Source: Lithodes maja (Eukaryota > Arthropoda > Malacostraca > Decapoda > Lithodidae). Taken from it: DNA of 64,000 nt. The notes under the pieces are model-generated. The model was not told where the DNA came from. It did no database searches and saw only the letters and a list, made by a program, of their open reading frames with translations. The position numbers were made by a program, and so were the translations under genes. The DNA lies in NCBI GenBank assembly GCA_037953745.1, contig JBAKBP010007480.1, forward strand, positions 1 through 64,000, given 5' to 3'. Below, piece by piece: positions 44,120-55,645 of this stretch. The stretch's first letter is position 1. Every line of letters begins with the position of its first letter.

Positions 44120-44707
44120 GAATGATAACGAGGGCCCCCCCTCCGCCGGAATCAGTAGCCACCACCCGCCGGTCCTGTAGTCACTAAGGTGCCGGGAATT
44201 CTGGAAATAGAAAATTTCCAGGAATCAATGCTCATAAGGATAACCTTCGAGGTGTTAATACATCCTACCTTGAGTCTGCCGGAAAATTAGCTATAGTCAC
44301 AACTACTCTAACCTTCCGCTGGACTCGCCGAGAAAAACCTGGGGCTTTTCAGTCTAAGCTGATTGGAACTGCTTACCTATGACAAGTGTCACAGGCCCTA
44401 TCAGACCGTTAGTGTATGACTATCCGCCGCATGACGTATCTAAACACTAGCACACTTGACTGGAGCGCCGCAGGGCGAGGAAGTCTTTACCGCATGACAA
44501 TTGGGGTCAGGGCGAGTTAACTCGGCGGGCCGAGTTCAGAGCTCCCGTAGGAATCCGCATTTCCGCCGGAAGGATTGTGGTTCAGCTAACCACGCCGGGA
44601 CATTTGGTGGTTCCCTACCTGTTTTGAAGACGGGTAACCAGGGCCCTGCTGCACGGGGCCGTCGGAGACAAACAACCAAAATTTCAGAGAGGGGAGGCAA
44701 AGCACAG
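44120..44707 (-). other. DIRS-B leader
   Basis: Non-coding. The block GAAAATTTCCAGGAAT...ATGCTCATAAGG (44,209-44,243) recurs at 59,660-59,705 and 62,245-62,275, the latter just before another gag start. Many CCGCCGG motifs. An inverted terminal repeat was not found. Confidence 0.6.
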
Positions 44708-46345
44708 CTATCTATCTATCTATTGCCTGACGCCGTGATCCCCGAAGGGGTGGCCACGAACGAACCGCCCCCATGCACCTCTGTCCCCAGTCAGTCGACG
44801 CCCCTCCCCCCAACCAGCACCGCCTTCATTCATGTAGTTCCTCACTCCATCCTTCCACCTCATATTCGGTCTACCTCTCCCCCTCTGTCCCTCCACCTCG
44901 CTCTCGTACACCCTCTTAGTCATTCTCTCGCTTTCCATACGTTCCATATGGCCGAACCATCTCAAGTTGTTCCTTTTCACACTTTCCAGCACATCTACCT
45001 CCACACCACACCTCCTTCTTACTTCCTCATTAGTCTGTCTATCCCTCCATGTAATTCCGCACGCACTCCTTAAGTAATTCATTTCCACTGCTCTCACTCT
45101 TGGTCTGAGTCTCTCAACCAACGTCCATGCTTCGCTTCCGTAAGTCAGTGTCGGGATTACCACACTGTCATGCAAGGACTTCTTCACTTCCATACTGACC
45201 ACCCTATTTCTTGTTACTGCTTTTAGCGTTCCTACAACCCTCTTCCCCTGTTGTACCCTCTCCCGCATCTCTTCATCCATAGTCCCATCTTTACTCAACA
45301 CACTGCCCAGATACTTAAAAGAGTTGACGATCTCCATAGCCTGACCGTTCAGCTTCATCTCACACTCTGTGACTTCACCCCTTTCGAAGACCATAACCTT
45401 GCTCTTCCCCGTATTTACCTTCAAATTCCGTTTTTCGCACACTGTTCCAAACTCATTTACCAGACCCTGCAACTCCCATTCATTATCACTCATCAGAACT
45501 GTATCATCCGCAAACAGCAGTATAGGTAGCTTCCACTCAATTCCCTCCCTTTTCAGCGATACACCAACATCCACTGCTCTTGATAGTATTTCTTTCATAA
45601 CTCCATCCATATATACAGTAAACAACCACGGGGACATCACACACCCCTGTTTCAAACCAACATTCAGGTCAAAGAACTCGCTCTGCTCACTCTCCACACG
45701 TACTGCCGCCTTTGCACCCTCATACATGCTCTTCACTGCTTTCAGCAACTTGCCCTCTACTCCGTATATTCTAAGTACTTTCCACAAACCTTCTCTATCC
45801 ACTCTGTCATAGGCCTTCTCCAAGTCCATAAAGGCAACATACACCTTTTGTTTCTTCTCCAGATACTTCTCCACAACACAATTCAGGGTAAAAATCTGAT
45901 CTACACATCCTCTTCCCTTCCTAAAGCCTCCCTGCTCGTCGCCTATCCATTTCTCCGTTCTCACTCTCACTCTCTCAATCACTACCCTACTGTATACCTT
46001 CCCTACTACGCTTAGAAGACATATTCCTCGGTGGTTACCACACACTCCTCTTTCCCCTTTGCCCTTATATAGGGGGACTATTATGCCAGTCTTCCAGTCA
46101 TCGGGTGCACTCCTCTTCTCCCATGCTAGTTTGCACATTTTCCATACCCATTCTATCACTATCTCACCACCATACCTCAACATTTCCCCACACACTCCAT
46201 CTGTTCCTGGTGCTTTCCCCAACTTCACTCTTTTCATGGCTTCCCACACTTCTGACCTCCTGATCCCCACCTCCTCTCTCCGAAACCCTCACACAAATAC
46301 AGGGACGTCTCCCAAACCCCCAAGTAACATGCAAAGCACACACGT
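44708..46345 (-). pseudogene. RTE-clade LINE, 5'-truncated, long open RT frame
   Basis: 516 codons without a stop (46,270-44,720). RT landmarks are KLGKAPGTDGVCGEMLRYGG, IVPLYKGKGER, DEQGGFRKGRGCVDQIF, FMDLEKAYDRVDR, GLKQGCVMSPWLF and LFADDTVLM. The C-terminus (YGSEAWTLVERL and beyond) is complete, then comes a (GATA)n tail at 44,708-44,721. The endonuclease is missing: recognisable RTE coding ends near 46,345 with a stop at VPVFV. The most complete RTE copy in the window. Confidence 0.9.
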
Positions 46346-46950
46346 AAAAACACCAGGGGCACACATAGGCTTAAACATAAACAGAGAATTCAAAATCCTA
46401 AATTACCTGCAGCCTACACTGGAGACCCCTAACCAGGCTGGCCACGTGGCTCGACGAGACATCACAGGTAGACGACGCTCCGAAGACCCAGCAACCGCAA
46501 CCAGATGAGGAAGGACCACGACAGGGTCCCGCAAGCAAATACGAACTCTAGAAGGTGTAGCACCACGTGCAGTCACCCATAGACTAGAGCATCTGTTAAA
46601 AAACACAATTAATATATGCAACTGCCTCTTAGTGACGGCCTGAAGCATAATCTTGTAGAGTGGTAGCCTGGTAGCTATGATATCAAAAGCTAAAGGCGCA
46701 ACACAACATAATAATAAGACATGTGGCGCGATGATCCTGGGATACTTAGGCGCCTGTTACAATAGTACCCTAATTTACACACTTCCTGCAGACATACCAA
46801 TGGGGCAGCCGTTGCTAGCTAATCTAAACCTGTTCACTACAACGCAGATATATACAAATGAGCAAGGACTCACTAGAAGCGCTGGAAACGTTGAATGAAG
46901 CGGGAGCGACGGTGGCACCCCACTGGCTTGTGTGGCCGCGGAAGTAGGAA
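46346..46950. other. Stretch without recognised feature
   Basis: No open frame of note, no tRNA-like boxes and no repeat matched elsewhere in the window. Confidence 0.4.
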
Positions 46951-47072
46951 GGACGAAGATGGCCGCTAGGGGGCCTGGAGTCGGGGATGCAATACGCAAG
47001 AAATCCACATATGGTAAGTCATATGATAACAAATATTAAGTTCTATCTATCTATCTATTGCCTGACGCCGTG

Positions 47073-48172
47073 GTTAGGCCGCACCTGGAATATGCAAACC
47101 AGGTGTGGGCTCCATATATGGTAAAGGATATAGAAGCAGTGGAGAAAGTGCAGAGGAGAGCTAGCAAGCTGGTACCAACGTTGAAGAACGCGGGCTATGA
47201 GCAGAGGTTGAGGACACTGGGGCTTCCGACACTGGTATATAGGAGAAAGAGAGGGGATATGATAGAGACTTTTAACCCTCCAGCCCCGGCTATGTATTAT
47301 ATATATATTCCTCGAAATCCGGGTGTTTTGGCCGAAAAACGTCTAGGCTAGGCTACCGTATATTCGTTAATCAGACTGCTTCCCGCATTCCCGCGCATCC
47401 CCAAGCGTAGCTGTGTTATTTACCTGTAGAATGGCATTAAGTAGAGCTCTCTAAGTCAACTGGTTGAGCTGTGATGATGATTTCATTGGAGATAACTTTA
47501 TGGCCAAAACAGCCACTTTACACCACTTTTCGATACTGAACAACAACATACAGGCACACACAAACAAGCGACGCTCTCCTTCTTGTGGCCGGAGATGCGG
47601 AGCGTCGGTCCAGCCGGCTGTTGTTTACATGCGTCGGACCGACGCCTCGCACACGAAGCTCACAGGCTTTCAACCACTGGTACAATGTAGTACCACCCGG
47701 GTTCCTGGGGGCAAAACATAATGGTACACGTGTGTACCATCCGAGTTTGAAGGGTTAAGATAGTGTCAGGAAAGTACGATGAGGATGTGTGTGAAGGTAT
47801 CTTCTTGATGCGGGAGGGAACAAGAACGAGAGGACACTCTAAGAAAATTTACAAAGAAAGAAATAGGCTTGAGAAGGCAAAGAACTCATTTTGTGATAGA
47901 GTGGTAAATGAGTGGAACGCACTGCCCCAGTATGTAGTCGATTCCGAATCAATAAGGGAGTTTGAAAGTAATCTTGATAAAGCATGGGGAAGACAAGATT
48001 TGAAGTTTGATTATAAAACAAAAATACAGAATAGTAAAAATGTTGCGTCTGCTACCGCCGCCGCCAACACCGTGAACGACCGCAGCAGTGCAAGTACTGG
48101 TACTGAGCTGGATACACAGGCATAGTTTGCCTTTTTCCAGAGGATCTACTGTAAGAAACTGTAAGAAACTGT
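47073..48172 (+). pseudogene. CR1-type LINE 3' part inside RTE
   Basis: Begins at RPHLEYANQVWAPYMVKD and runs to the stop at 48,123 and the ACTGTAAGAA tail. Apart from MITE B2 it is open and close to the 40.3-kb copy. Confidence 0.88.
47272..47758. mobile_element. TTAA MITE B2 with exact empty-site match
   Basis: TTAACCCTCCAGCCCCGG at the left, GAAGGGTTAA at the right, inside CR1. The sibling CR1 at 41,191-41,210 reads GAGACTTTTAAGATAGTGTC, the uninterrupted site, so insertion duplicated exactly TTAA. The interior is shared with MITE B1. Confidence 0.92.
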
Positions 48173-48719
48173 AAGTGATCCCCGAAGGGGTGGCCACGAA
48201 CAAACCGCCCCATGCACCTCTGTCCCTGGTCAGTCGACGCCCCTCCCCCCAACCAGCACCGCTTTCGTTCATATACTTCCTCACTCCATCCTTCCACCTC
48301 TCTTTCGGTCTACCTCTCCCTCTCTGTCCCTCCACCTCGCTCTCGTACACCCTCTTAGTCATTCTCTTGCTTTCCATGCGTTCTATATGGCCGAACCATC
48401 TCAAGTTGTTCCTTTTCACATTTTCCAGCATATCTACCTCCACACCACACCTTCTTACTTCCTCATTAGTCTGTCTATCCCTCCATGTAACTCCGCACGC
48501 ACTTCTTAGGTAATTAATTTCCACTGCTCTCACTCTTGGTATGAGTCTCTCAACCAACGTCCATGCTTCGCTTCCGTAAGTCAGTGTCGGGATTACCACA
48601 CTGTCATGCAAGGACTTCTTCACTTCCATACTGACCACCCTATTTCTTGTTACTGCTTTCAGCGTTCCTACAACCCTCTTCCCCTGTTGTACCCTCTCCC
48701 GCACTTCTTTATCCATAGT

Positions 48720-48936
48720 CTGTGTTTAATATGCCCGAGAGGGAGTAGTTGGAATATAGAAAAAAAAAAAAAAAAAAAAAAATGTACAGTATACAGTATA
48801 TGTTTTTATTTTTTCCTAAGTTGCCGTAGTCTCCCTCCAGTGCCTCCGGGTGTTTTGTGTGGATTCATCTTGATGGTGTTTCTGCACCCTGGTTGGAGAC
48901 TTCGGCATCTCATATAATAATAATAATAATAATAGT
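48720..48936 (+). mobile_element. Short retroposon with (AAT)n tail in RTE
   Basis: About 215 bp with an internal A23 run and an (ATA/AAT) tail. It is flanked by TAGTC at 48,716-48,720 and at about 48,933-48,938, and interrupts RTE sequence that is continuous in the 44.7-kb copy. No A/B box recognised. Confidence 0.6.
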
Positions 48937-49789
48937 CCCATCTTTACTCAACACACTGCCCAGATACTTAAAAGAGTTGACGATCTCCATAGCCTGACCG
49001 TTCAGCTTCACCTCACACTCTGTGACTTCACCCCTTTCGAAGACCATAACCTTGCTCTTCCCCGCATGTACCTTCAAATTCCGTTTTTCGCACACTGTTC
49101 CAAACTCATTTACCAGACCCTGCAACTCCCATTCATTATCACTCATCAGAACTGTATCATCCGCAAACAGCAGTATAGGTAGCTTCCACTCAATTCCCTC
49201 CCTTTTCAGCAATACACCAACATCCACTGCTCTTGATAGTATTTCTTTCATGACTCCATCCATATACAGTATTCAGTAAACAGCCACGGGGACATCACAC
49301 ACCCCTGTTTCAAGCCAACATTCAGGTCAAAGAACTCGCTCTGCTCACTCTCCACACGTACTGCCGCCTTTGCACCCTCATACATGCTCTTCACTGCTTT
49401 CAGCAACTTGCCATCTACTCCGTATATTCTAAGTACAGTACTTTCCACAAACCTTCTCTATCCACTCTGTCATAGGCCTTCTCCAAGTCCATAAAGGCAA
49501 CATACACCTTTTGTTTCTTCTCCAGATATTTCTCCACAACACAATTCAGGGTAAAAATCTGATCTACACATCCTCTTCTTTTTCTTTTTTATTTTTTACA
49601 GAGTTTTTTCTGTAGGGTACCCGATCATAATGACGATTCCATAAGGGAATTAAGCGTGCACTTATGATGAGTACTCCATGATACTTCCGCGGCGGTAGAT
49701 TAAAAATGCTGACGCGGGATGTTGAATAGAGACTATTATACTAATAGGCAATATCGTCAATGATGAAGGGGCCACTATTAAATATATAT

Positions 49790-49878
49790 AATCTTACAGT
49801 ATCTTACAGTAGATCCTCTGCAAAAAGGCAAACTAGGCCTGTGTATCCAGCTCAGTACCAGTACTTGCACTGCTGCGG
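49790..49878 (-). mobile_element. CR1-type LINE terminal fragment, ~90 bp
   Basis: Reverse complement of the last ~60 coding bases, stop and (ACTGTAAGAT)n tail of the CR1 family. Confidence 0.8.
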
Positions 49879-49889
49879 ATACACACATA

Positions 49890-50950
49890 AAATTTTAAGA
49901 CTGAGTGCTCCACACATACGTGCAGTTTCAGTCTCTTGTCCTAATGGCGGCATTCCAGGCAACCCTGTTAAGGGTTGCTTCACTTGTCAAGTTTTTGGAT
50001 TTGAGATCGGCACGTATAGTCCGATCCCAGGTCTTCCTCGGTCCACCCCTTGGTGCAGCTCCCTCCACAATCACAGACCTGCATTTTTTCACCCAATTTT
50101 GTTCATCCATTCTCTCCACATGTCCATACCATCCCTGTCTACTTGTACACATCACCTCGCTAATACTCTTTATACCTAAACATCTCCTCAGCTCAACATT
50201 TGTTATTCTATCCTGTAACCTGGCCCCACACATCCATTCTCATCTCATTACGTTCCATTCTGTTGACATCCTCTACTTTAACGGCCCATGTTTCTGAGGC
50301 ATACGTCATTGCACTTTTAACACATGAGGCATACACCTTTCCCTTCAGGGTGAGAGGCATTCTTTTCATGGTCAGGATTGGCAGCAGTTCTCTGAACTTC
50401 CCCAGCCACATCTAATTCTAGCGACAGTGGCAGCCTCCTTACCTTTGGATACCTTTGGATGTGTTCGCCGCTCTTCTAGTGGCACCAAGGAGCGCGACGC
50501 CCCTCGTTATGGGTGGTGATTTGGTGCAGTAGACTGTTTGAAGCGACGGCTCGCTCCCTTGCGAGGGATGGTATCTTCTAGGTAACAAAACTTGTTCACC
50601 AGCTCCAATGACTCGTTTCCAAAATTCACAGCCACAGGATCATCACTAAACACAAGCTTTCCTTTGCACGCTACACACTAAAATTTCTCTATTTCTGACT
50701 TATCCTTCGGCATGGGTCCCTTTATTCTACTACAGCACTTACTCCCATGGTGCACCCAGCGTCGACAGATGCTACATTCAATCGCGTTAACACCCACACC
50801 CTTTCCACATACTGCACATGGGTATGCACCGCTCTTTTCCACATTGCCTCGTCTCAATCTACAATGCATAACTTTGGTTTTGTTAATATTGACTCTTAAA
50901 CCCTTGCTCGCCATGCCCTCTCTCCATTCTCTGAATTTGGCCTCAGTATC
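49890..50950 (-). pseudogene. LINE C-terminal part with internal Cys/His zinc-finger
   Basis: In sense: GLRVNINKTKVM, then a PHD/RING-like cluster (CAVCGKGVGVNAIECSICRR with WVHHGSKC), the SLELVNKFCYLEDTI segment, KFRELLPILT, SETWAVKVEDV and HVERMDEQNW. This layout, with a CxxC zinc finger between RT and the thumb, is known from an RTE-like LINE group widespread in invertebrates. Several frame changes; the RT core itself is lost to the CR1 insertion at 50,957. Confidence 0.75.
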
Positions 50951-50956
50951 AGGATG

Positions 50957-51645
50957 TTCACGGTGTTGGCGGCAGCGGCAGCAGACGCAATTTTTTTTAC
51001 TTTTCTGTACTGTATTTTCGCTTTGTAATCAAACTTCAACTTTTGTCTTCCCCATGCTTTATCAAGATTACTTTCAAACTTCTTCACTGATTCGGAATCG
51101 ACCACATACTGGGGCAGTGCGTTCCACTCATTTATCACAAAAAGAGTTCTTTGTCTTTTCAAGCCTAGTTCTTTCCTTGTAAATTTTCTTAGCGTGTCCT
51201 CTCGTTCCCTCCCGCATCAAGAAGGTACCTTCACACACATTCTCATCATACTTTCCTGACACTATCTTAAATATCTCGATCATGTCCCCTCTCTTCCTCC
51301 TATATGCCAGTGTCGGGAGTCCCAGTGTCCTCAACCTCTGCTCATAGCCCAGGTTCTTCCAAGTTGGTACCAGCTTGTTAGCTCTCCTCTGCATTTTCTC
51401 CACCGCTTCTATATCTTTCACCTTATATGGAGCCCACACCTGGTTCGCATATTTCATGTGCGGCCTAACCAGCGCTGTATAGAGATTCCTAAAGATTTCT
51501 TCATCCAGTGACACAAATGTCCTTATCAGCCCTACTATTTTATTGGCTTTATTTATCTTCTCCGCTAAATGTTATGAGAAATTTAACTTATTGTCTATCA
51601 CTACGCCTATATCCTTTTCTGCACTCACTTTATATTTCATATAAA
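50957..51645 (-). pseudogene. CR1-type LINE fragment
   Basis: Encodes SLDEEIFRNLYTALVRPHMK through SFCDK and the DSESVKKFESNLDKAWG region in two frames. It lacks the last ~15 codons and tail present in other copies. Confidence 0.85.
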
Positions 51646-52457
51646 ATAGTTATTTGAACTGTGTGGTCTGTTTCGCTACGCTACCTTCATGCGTTCCCAT
51701 GCATCATTGCCAGATGCCATCAGGCGTGTTATCTTTCTCTCTTGGGTCATGCATCGAACGGGGAAGACGCCTCCCCCATCCTCTCTTGTTATCTATGTCG
51801 TCCCTTCTGGTTTCCTCTACACGTGCCACAGTGAGTCAATATTACATAATATACTGTGATATAATTTATATTTTATTAATTTCACCACCACACCAAACAC
51901 CCCCAATGAAATTAATTAAAGTATATGTGATCCGCCGGGATTCGAACCCGGGTTATCACACACAGATTTTTGCCACCTTAACCATTACACCACCAGGACG
52001 GTTAAAGGTTTATGCATACGCCTACGACTTATTATCCATTCTCGAATACAGGATATTAATCTAATCATGTTCATACTAGGAATGTTTTCTAATTTGTGCA
52101 TGGTCTACTTAACTGCGAGATAGGTGATATGAGTTTTGTTCGACGCGTGACTCCATGCTGAGGATGCTGACGCCATCTTGTCTAGACAATGGATATTTTA
52201 CCATTTATTCTTTAATCAGACTTTTTTCCACGTTCATAGCTACTTTACTTATTCAGTGTTGCATTATTAGATGTTTGAGATATGTTTTTTTGAGGGTGAC
52301 TTGGAAATTCTTAGATTTTGTGTGTGTCGCCTAGCCTAACCTATTATCCACACTTATTCAATATTAGGCCTTAGTCAATTTTCCTTCTGCGGTAATATTA
52401 TTACTTCTTTGATATGTCGATGGTAAGTGTATTAGGCTAGCTCAGGAAATTATATGT
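51646..52457. other. Non-coding stretch containing a tRNA-like unit
   Basis: Apart from the tRNA-like sequence at 51,932-52,005, no feature recognised. Confidence 0.4.
51932..52005 (-). tRNA. tRNA-like sequence, possibly SINE head
   Basis: In sense: A box TGGTGTAATGGTTAAGG and B box GGGTTCGAATCCC at tRNA spacing, with the T stem CCCGG/CCGGG paired. The acceptor arms do not pair cleanly and no CCA is encoded. Plausible SINE promoter or decayed tRNA. Confidence 0.45.
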
Positions 52458-53835
52458 CCATCTATCTATCTATTGCCAGACGCCATGATCCCTAAAGGAG
52501 TGGCCACAAATTAATTGCCCCCATGCACCTCTGTACCCAGTCAGTTGGTGCCCCTCCTCCCATCCAACACCACTTTCACGCATATACTTTTAAACTCCAT
52601 CCTTCCACCTATCTCTCGATCTACCTCTCTGTCCTTCCACTTCACTCTCGTACACTCTCTTAGTCATTCTCTCGCTTCCCATATGTTCCACATGGCCGAA
52701 CCATCTCAAGGTGTTCCCTTTCACACTTTCCAGCACATCTACACATCTACATCCACAGCACACCGCTCTCGTACTTCATAATTTGTTTGTGTATCCCTGC
52801 ATGCAACTCCGCACACACTTCTCAAGTAACTCATTTCCACCCCTCTCACTCTTAGTTTGTGTCTCTCCAACAATGTCCATGCTTCACTCCCGTACGCCAA
52901 TGTTGGGATTACCACACTGTCATGCAAGGACTTCTTTACTTCCATGCTGACCACCCTATTTTTTGTTACTACTGTACTTTTAACATTTTTACAACCCTCT
53001 TCCGCTGTTGCACTTCTTCCTCCATACTCCCACCTTTACTCAACACACTACCCAAATACTTACATGAGCTAACATTCTCCATAACTTGACCGTTTAACCT
53101 CACCTCACACTCTGTGGCTGCACCCCTTTCAAAGACGATAACCTTACCTTTCAAAGACCATAACCTTACTCTTCCCCGCATTTACCTTCAGATTCCGTTT
53201 TTCACACACTGTTCCAAACATATTTACCAAACCCTGCAACTCCCATTCACTATCGCTCATCAGAACTGTATCATCGGCAAACAGCAGGCAACTTCCATTC
53301 GTTTCCTTCCCTTATCAGCTGTGCACCAACATTCACTGTTCTTCCTTGTACTGTATTTCTTTCATGACTCCATCCATATATACATTGAACAACCATGGTG
53401 ACATCACACGCCCTTGCTTTAACCCAACATTCAGATTAAAGAACTTGCTCTGTTCATTCTCCACACTTAGTGCCGCCTTTGCACCCTCATACATGCTCTT
53501 TACTGCTTTCAGTAACTTGCCATCTACTCCGTATATTCTCAGTACTTTCCACAGACCTTCTCTATTAACTCTGTCATAAGCCTTCTCCAAGTCCATAAAG
53601 GCAGCATGCAACTTTTGTCCCTTCTCCAGATATTTCTCCACAACACATTTCAAGGCAAAAATCTGATCTACACATCCTCTTCCCCTCCTAAACCCGCCCT
53701 GCTCGTCACCTACTAATTTCTCCGTTCTCAATCTCACTCTCTCGATCATTACCCTACTGTACATCCCTACTACTCTTAGAAGGCATATCCCCCGGTGATT
53801 ACCTCACACTCCTCTTTTCCCGTTTAGCCTTATAT
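52458..53835 (-). pseudogene. RTE-clade LINE, older diverged copy
   Basis: RT remnants DEQGGFRRGRGCVDQIF, FMDLEKAYDRVNREG and GLKQGRVMSPWLF (53,764-53,333), SKGKVIVFERG (53,181-52,969) and AYGSEAWTL (52,954-52,739), then a (TCTA)n-type tail at 52,458. Many frameshifts, so older than the copies at 44.7 and 48 kb. Confidence 0.85.
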
Positions 53836-54834
53836 TTTTTTTTTTTTTTTTTGTTAGACGCCGTAATTCCCGTGAAGCGGTGGCCATGAACATTGGGCGT
53901 TTGTCAAGTTGCCCGGGCTTATCATCTACCAATAACATTTTGACAGAGCGAGTATGACCTCCCGACCCTTTTGATCAGCAGCTGACGCTTGACTGACTAT
54001 GTCACGGCTCGTGACTAGATAATGTATATACAGTACTGTAAATAACATTTAGTTTCAAACAATGAAGGTTAGTTTATTAAAATTAATGAACAAATATTGT
54101 AAGTGGCTTATTATTTACAAGCATGGGGCGGCTGTGTTGGAGCTTATTCACAAATAGTAAAAAAAGATCTATCTACATACTCCGGCACATACCCCTTTTT
54201 TTTTTCCTTTTTTTCACAAAAATTCACCAAAACCCCCTAAGTAGCAAGAACAGACTAAGAAAGCTACAACTGGTAATACAAAAGAAGATAAAGCTGGAGG
54301 AGAAACAAAAGTAGACTAAAGGGAACATAAGGAGTTGAAAAATCCAAAAAATTCAGACTAATCCTCCAGTAAAAAATACTCCTAGTGGTGAACTCGCATA
54401 AAGATGGGAGGGAACAACTAAAAAAGCATACATAATGCTAAAAGAACGGTGATAATTAACTCAAGCCCAAACAAATTCAAGATGGCGTGGCATTGGAACA
54501 TGGGTGAAGTCGAAAAAACACACTTCTCATCAACTCTTGGTGTACACACACATCAAAACATTCCAAACTCTTATATCACTATCTAAATGCAATATTGACT
54601 CACTAGTGACTTGTGCAGAGGGAGGTAGATGGGGCGACATAAGAGATAGAGAAGTAGCGGTCGATGTCCTACTCGTGCCATGTGTTGACCAAGAGAGGCA
54701 GAATCCAGTGGTCTACCGACTTAAGGCAACGATGGGAAGCAGTATACAACAAATTGTGGATCATGGGATAAACACGGCACGACATTCAAATCTATTAATT
54801 TTACATTTTTACTTGAATTCTTTTTCTAGTGGCA
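53836..54834. other. Stretch without recognised gene
   Basis: A T run at 53,837-53,851 and GAAGCGGTGGCCATGAACATTG, a diverged RTE 3'-end relative, lie at the left. The 114-codon frame at 54,504-54,848 has no recognisable motif and I do not call it. Confidence 0.4.
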
Positions 54835-54995
54835 TCCACATTCAATGACGTACCTTATGATATATTTGAGGTACCCCCTAGGATGTTTATGGTTCTTGGC
54901 TAACAGTAATAAGATATAACCGGGTCATGTGGGACCCGGCCAAGGCCATATATTACATATAGGCTCTCACGTCATTGACGGAGAGAATTACTAAT
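54835..54995. repeat. Diverged foldback-family segment
   Basis: The reverse complement resembles 9,620-9,770: GCCATATATTACAT, GGGTC/GACCC, CATCCTAGGGGGTACC. Followed at 55,015-55,130 by an RTE/SINE-like block (GTCGCCTCTTACAACACGCAG) like that at 5,590. Confidence 0.55.
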
Positions 54996-55438
54996 AAATA
55001 GGATGAACGGCGGCCCAGACTTACGTCATCCCCCTTTTAGTCGCCTCTTACAACACGCAGTAGTCACGTGGGTCATATTTATATATTTCCTTTTTTACAT
55101 GCGTAGAGGTTTCCTAACCCCCTGGGAGAAGCATTGTGTATGGTTCATGTAACTTTAGTATGTCAAGCGCTGGTGAATTCCTGTATTGGAAAAACCGGCG
55201 CTTTTGATAAACAGAAAACCAGATTACTGTATTATAATAATTATTATTAAACTGAATAAAATTGGCAAATGCTGTTCTATATATGAAGTGTCCTTCACAC
55301 AGTTAGCACCTAAAAAGGACTTCTTTGGCTGGCTATACTCTCATATTTTTTAGAATCATATCCCATAACCCATCTTATGGCAACCTTACTCTTAACATAT
55401 CTTATAAGTCTTTCTTTACTTATATTTTTTAACTGCAG

Positions 55439-55592
55439 GCGAAGGAGGAATACAGAAGCCGCGGTCAGCCCCATCCTCCCCAACACACTCCACCAGACGA
55501 CGGCCACGGACTGCCTTCGATGATGATCCACCGGGTTTCTCTGCTCGCGCCACATACAAACGATCCTCTCACACCAGCTCTAGAGATCACAG
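55439..55592 (+). CDS. Internal exon of an unrecognised host gene
   Basis: A 154-nt exon. The acceptor is preceded by a pyrimidine-rich stretch ending ATTTTTTAACTGCAG; the donor is CACAG|GTTAGA. Starting with two bases that complete a codon, it reads EGGIQKPRSAPSSPTHSTRR through FDDDPPGFSARATYKRSSHT with no stop, ending in a split codon (AG). Joined to the exon at 58,504 the phase fits and the frame stays open (AG|G = Arg). The Ser/Pro/Arg-rich composition suggests a disordered region of a signalling or cytoskeletal protein, but I cannot name it. Another frame of this exon is also open but meets a TGA early in the next exon. Confidence 0.65.
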
Positions 55593-55594
55593 GT

Positions 55595-55642
<48 letters not shown>
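55595..55642. repeat. (GA)n microsatellite
   Basis: About 23 AG repeats directly after the exon donor site. Confidence 0.95.

Positions 55643-55645
<3 letters not shown>

Larger units (their letters stand above)
12050..44500 (-). mobile_element. DIRS-B: one DIRS retrotransposon split by nested insertions
   Basis: DIRS coding pieces appear on the minus strand in correct order across 32 kb: gag N-terminus (44,119-44,051 and 42,889-42,263), rest of gag (about 40,250-38,300), RT (38,291-37,431), RT-RNase H linker (33,152-33,044 and about 31,549-31,515), RNase H (18,968-18,488), RNase H end plus recombinase N-terminus (14,344-13,626) and recombinase C-terminus (12,663-12,121). At several junctions (TTAA at 44,047/42,890 and 13,622/12,664; linker to RNase H) the reading frame or protein similarity continues directly when the insert is ignored. 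The outer ends are approximate because no inverted terminal repeats were recognised. Multiple stops and frameshifts make it inactive. Confidence 0.8.
47041..49587 (-). pseudogene. RTE-clade LINE, split by a CR1 fragment and a short retroposon
   Basis: 3' tail and terminus at 47,043-47,072, the rest at 48,173-48,719 and 48,937-49,580. The sequence TGCCTGACGCCGTG resumes as TGATCCCCGAAGG after the CR1 insert. Coding remnants match the 44.7-kb RTE, including LLFADDTVLMSDNEWELQG and SKVMVFERGEVTECEVKLNG. 5'-truncated around the GRGCVDQIF segment. Confidence 0.85.
46951..49788. repeat. Foldback element, copy 3, split by an RTE insertion
   Basis: 46,955-47,040 matches the reverse complement of 10,010-10,095 (GGGGGCCTGGAGTCGGGGAT). 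49,588-49,788 matches the adjoining part (GGGTACCCGATCATAATGAC to GTCAATGATGAAGGGGCC). The RTE copy and its own inserts (47,041-49,587) lie between. Confidence 0.75.

Noticed and set aside
44501..45073. 190-codon plus-strand frame across the DIRS-B leader and RTE end
   Set aside because: Runs from leader sequence into the antisense of the RTE C-terminus; no motif of its own.
54504..54848. 114-codon plus-strand frame as a host exon or gene
   Set aside because: No motif, no matching splice phase with the nearby exons, and no ribosomal or promoter context; chance length in AT-rich sequence.
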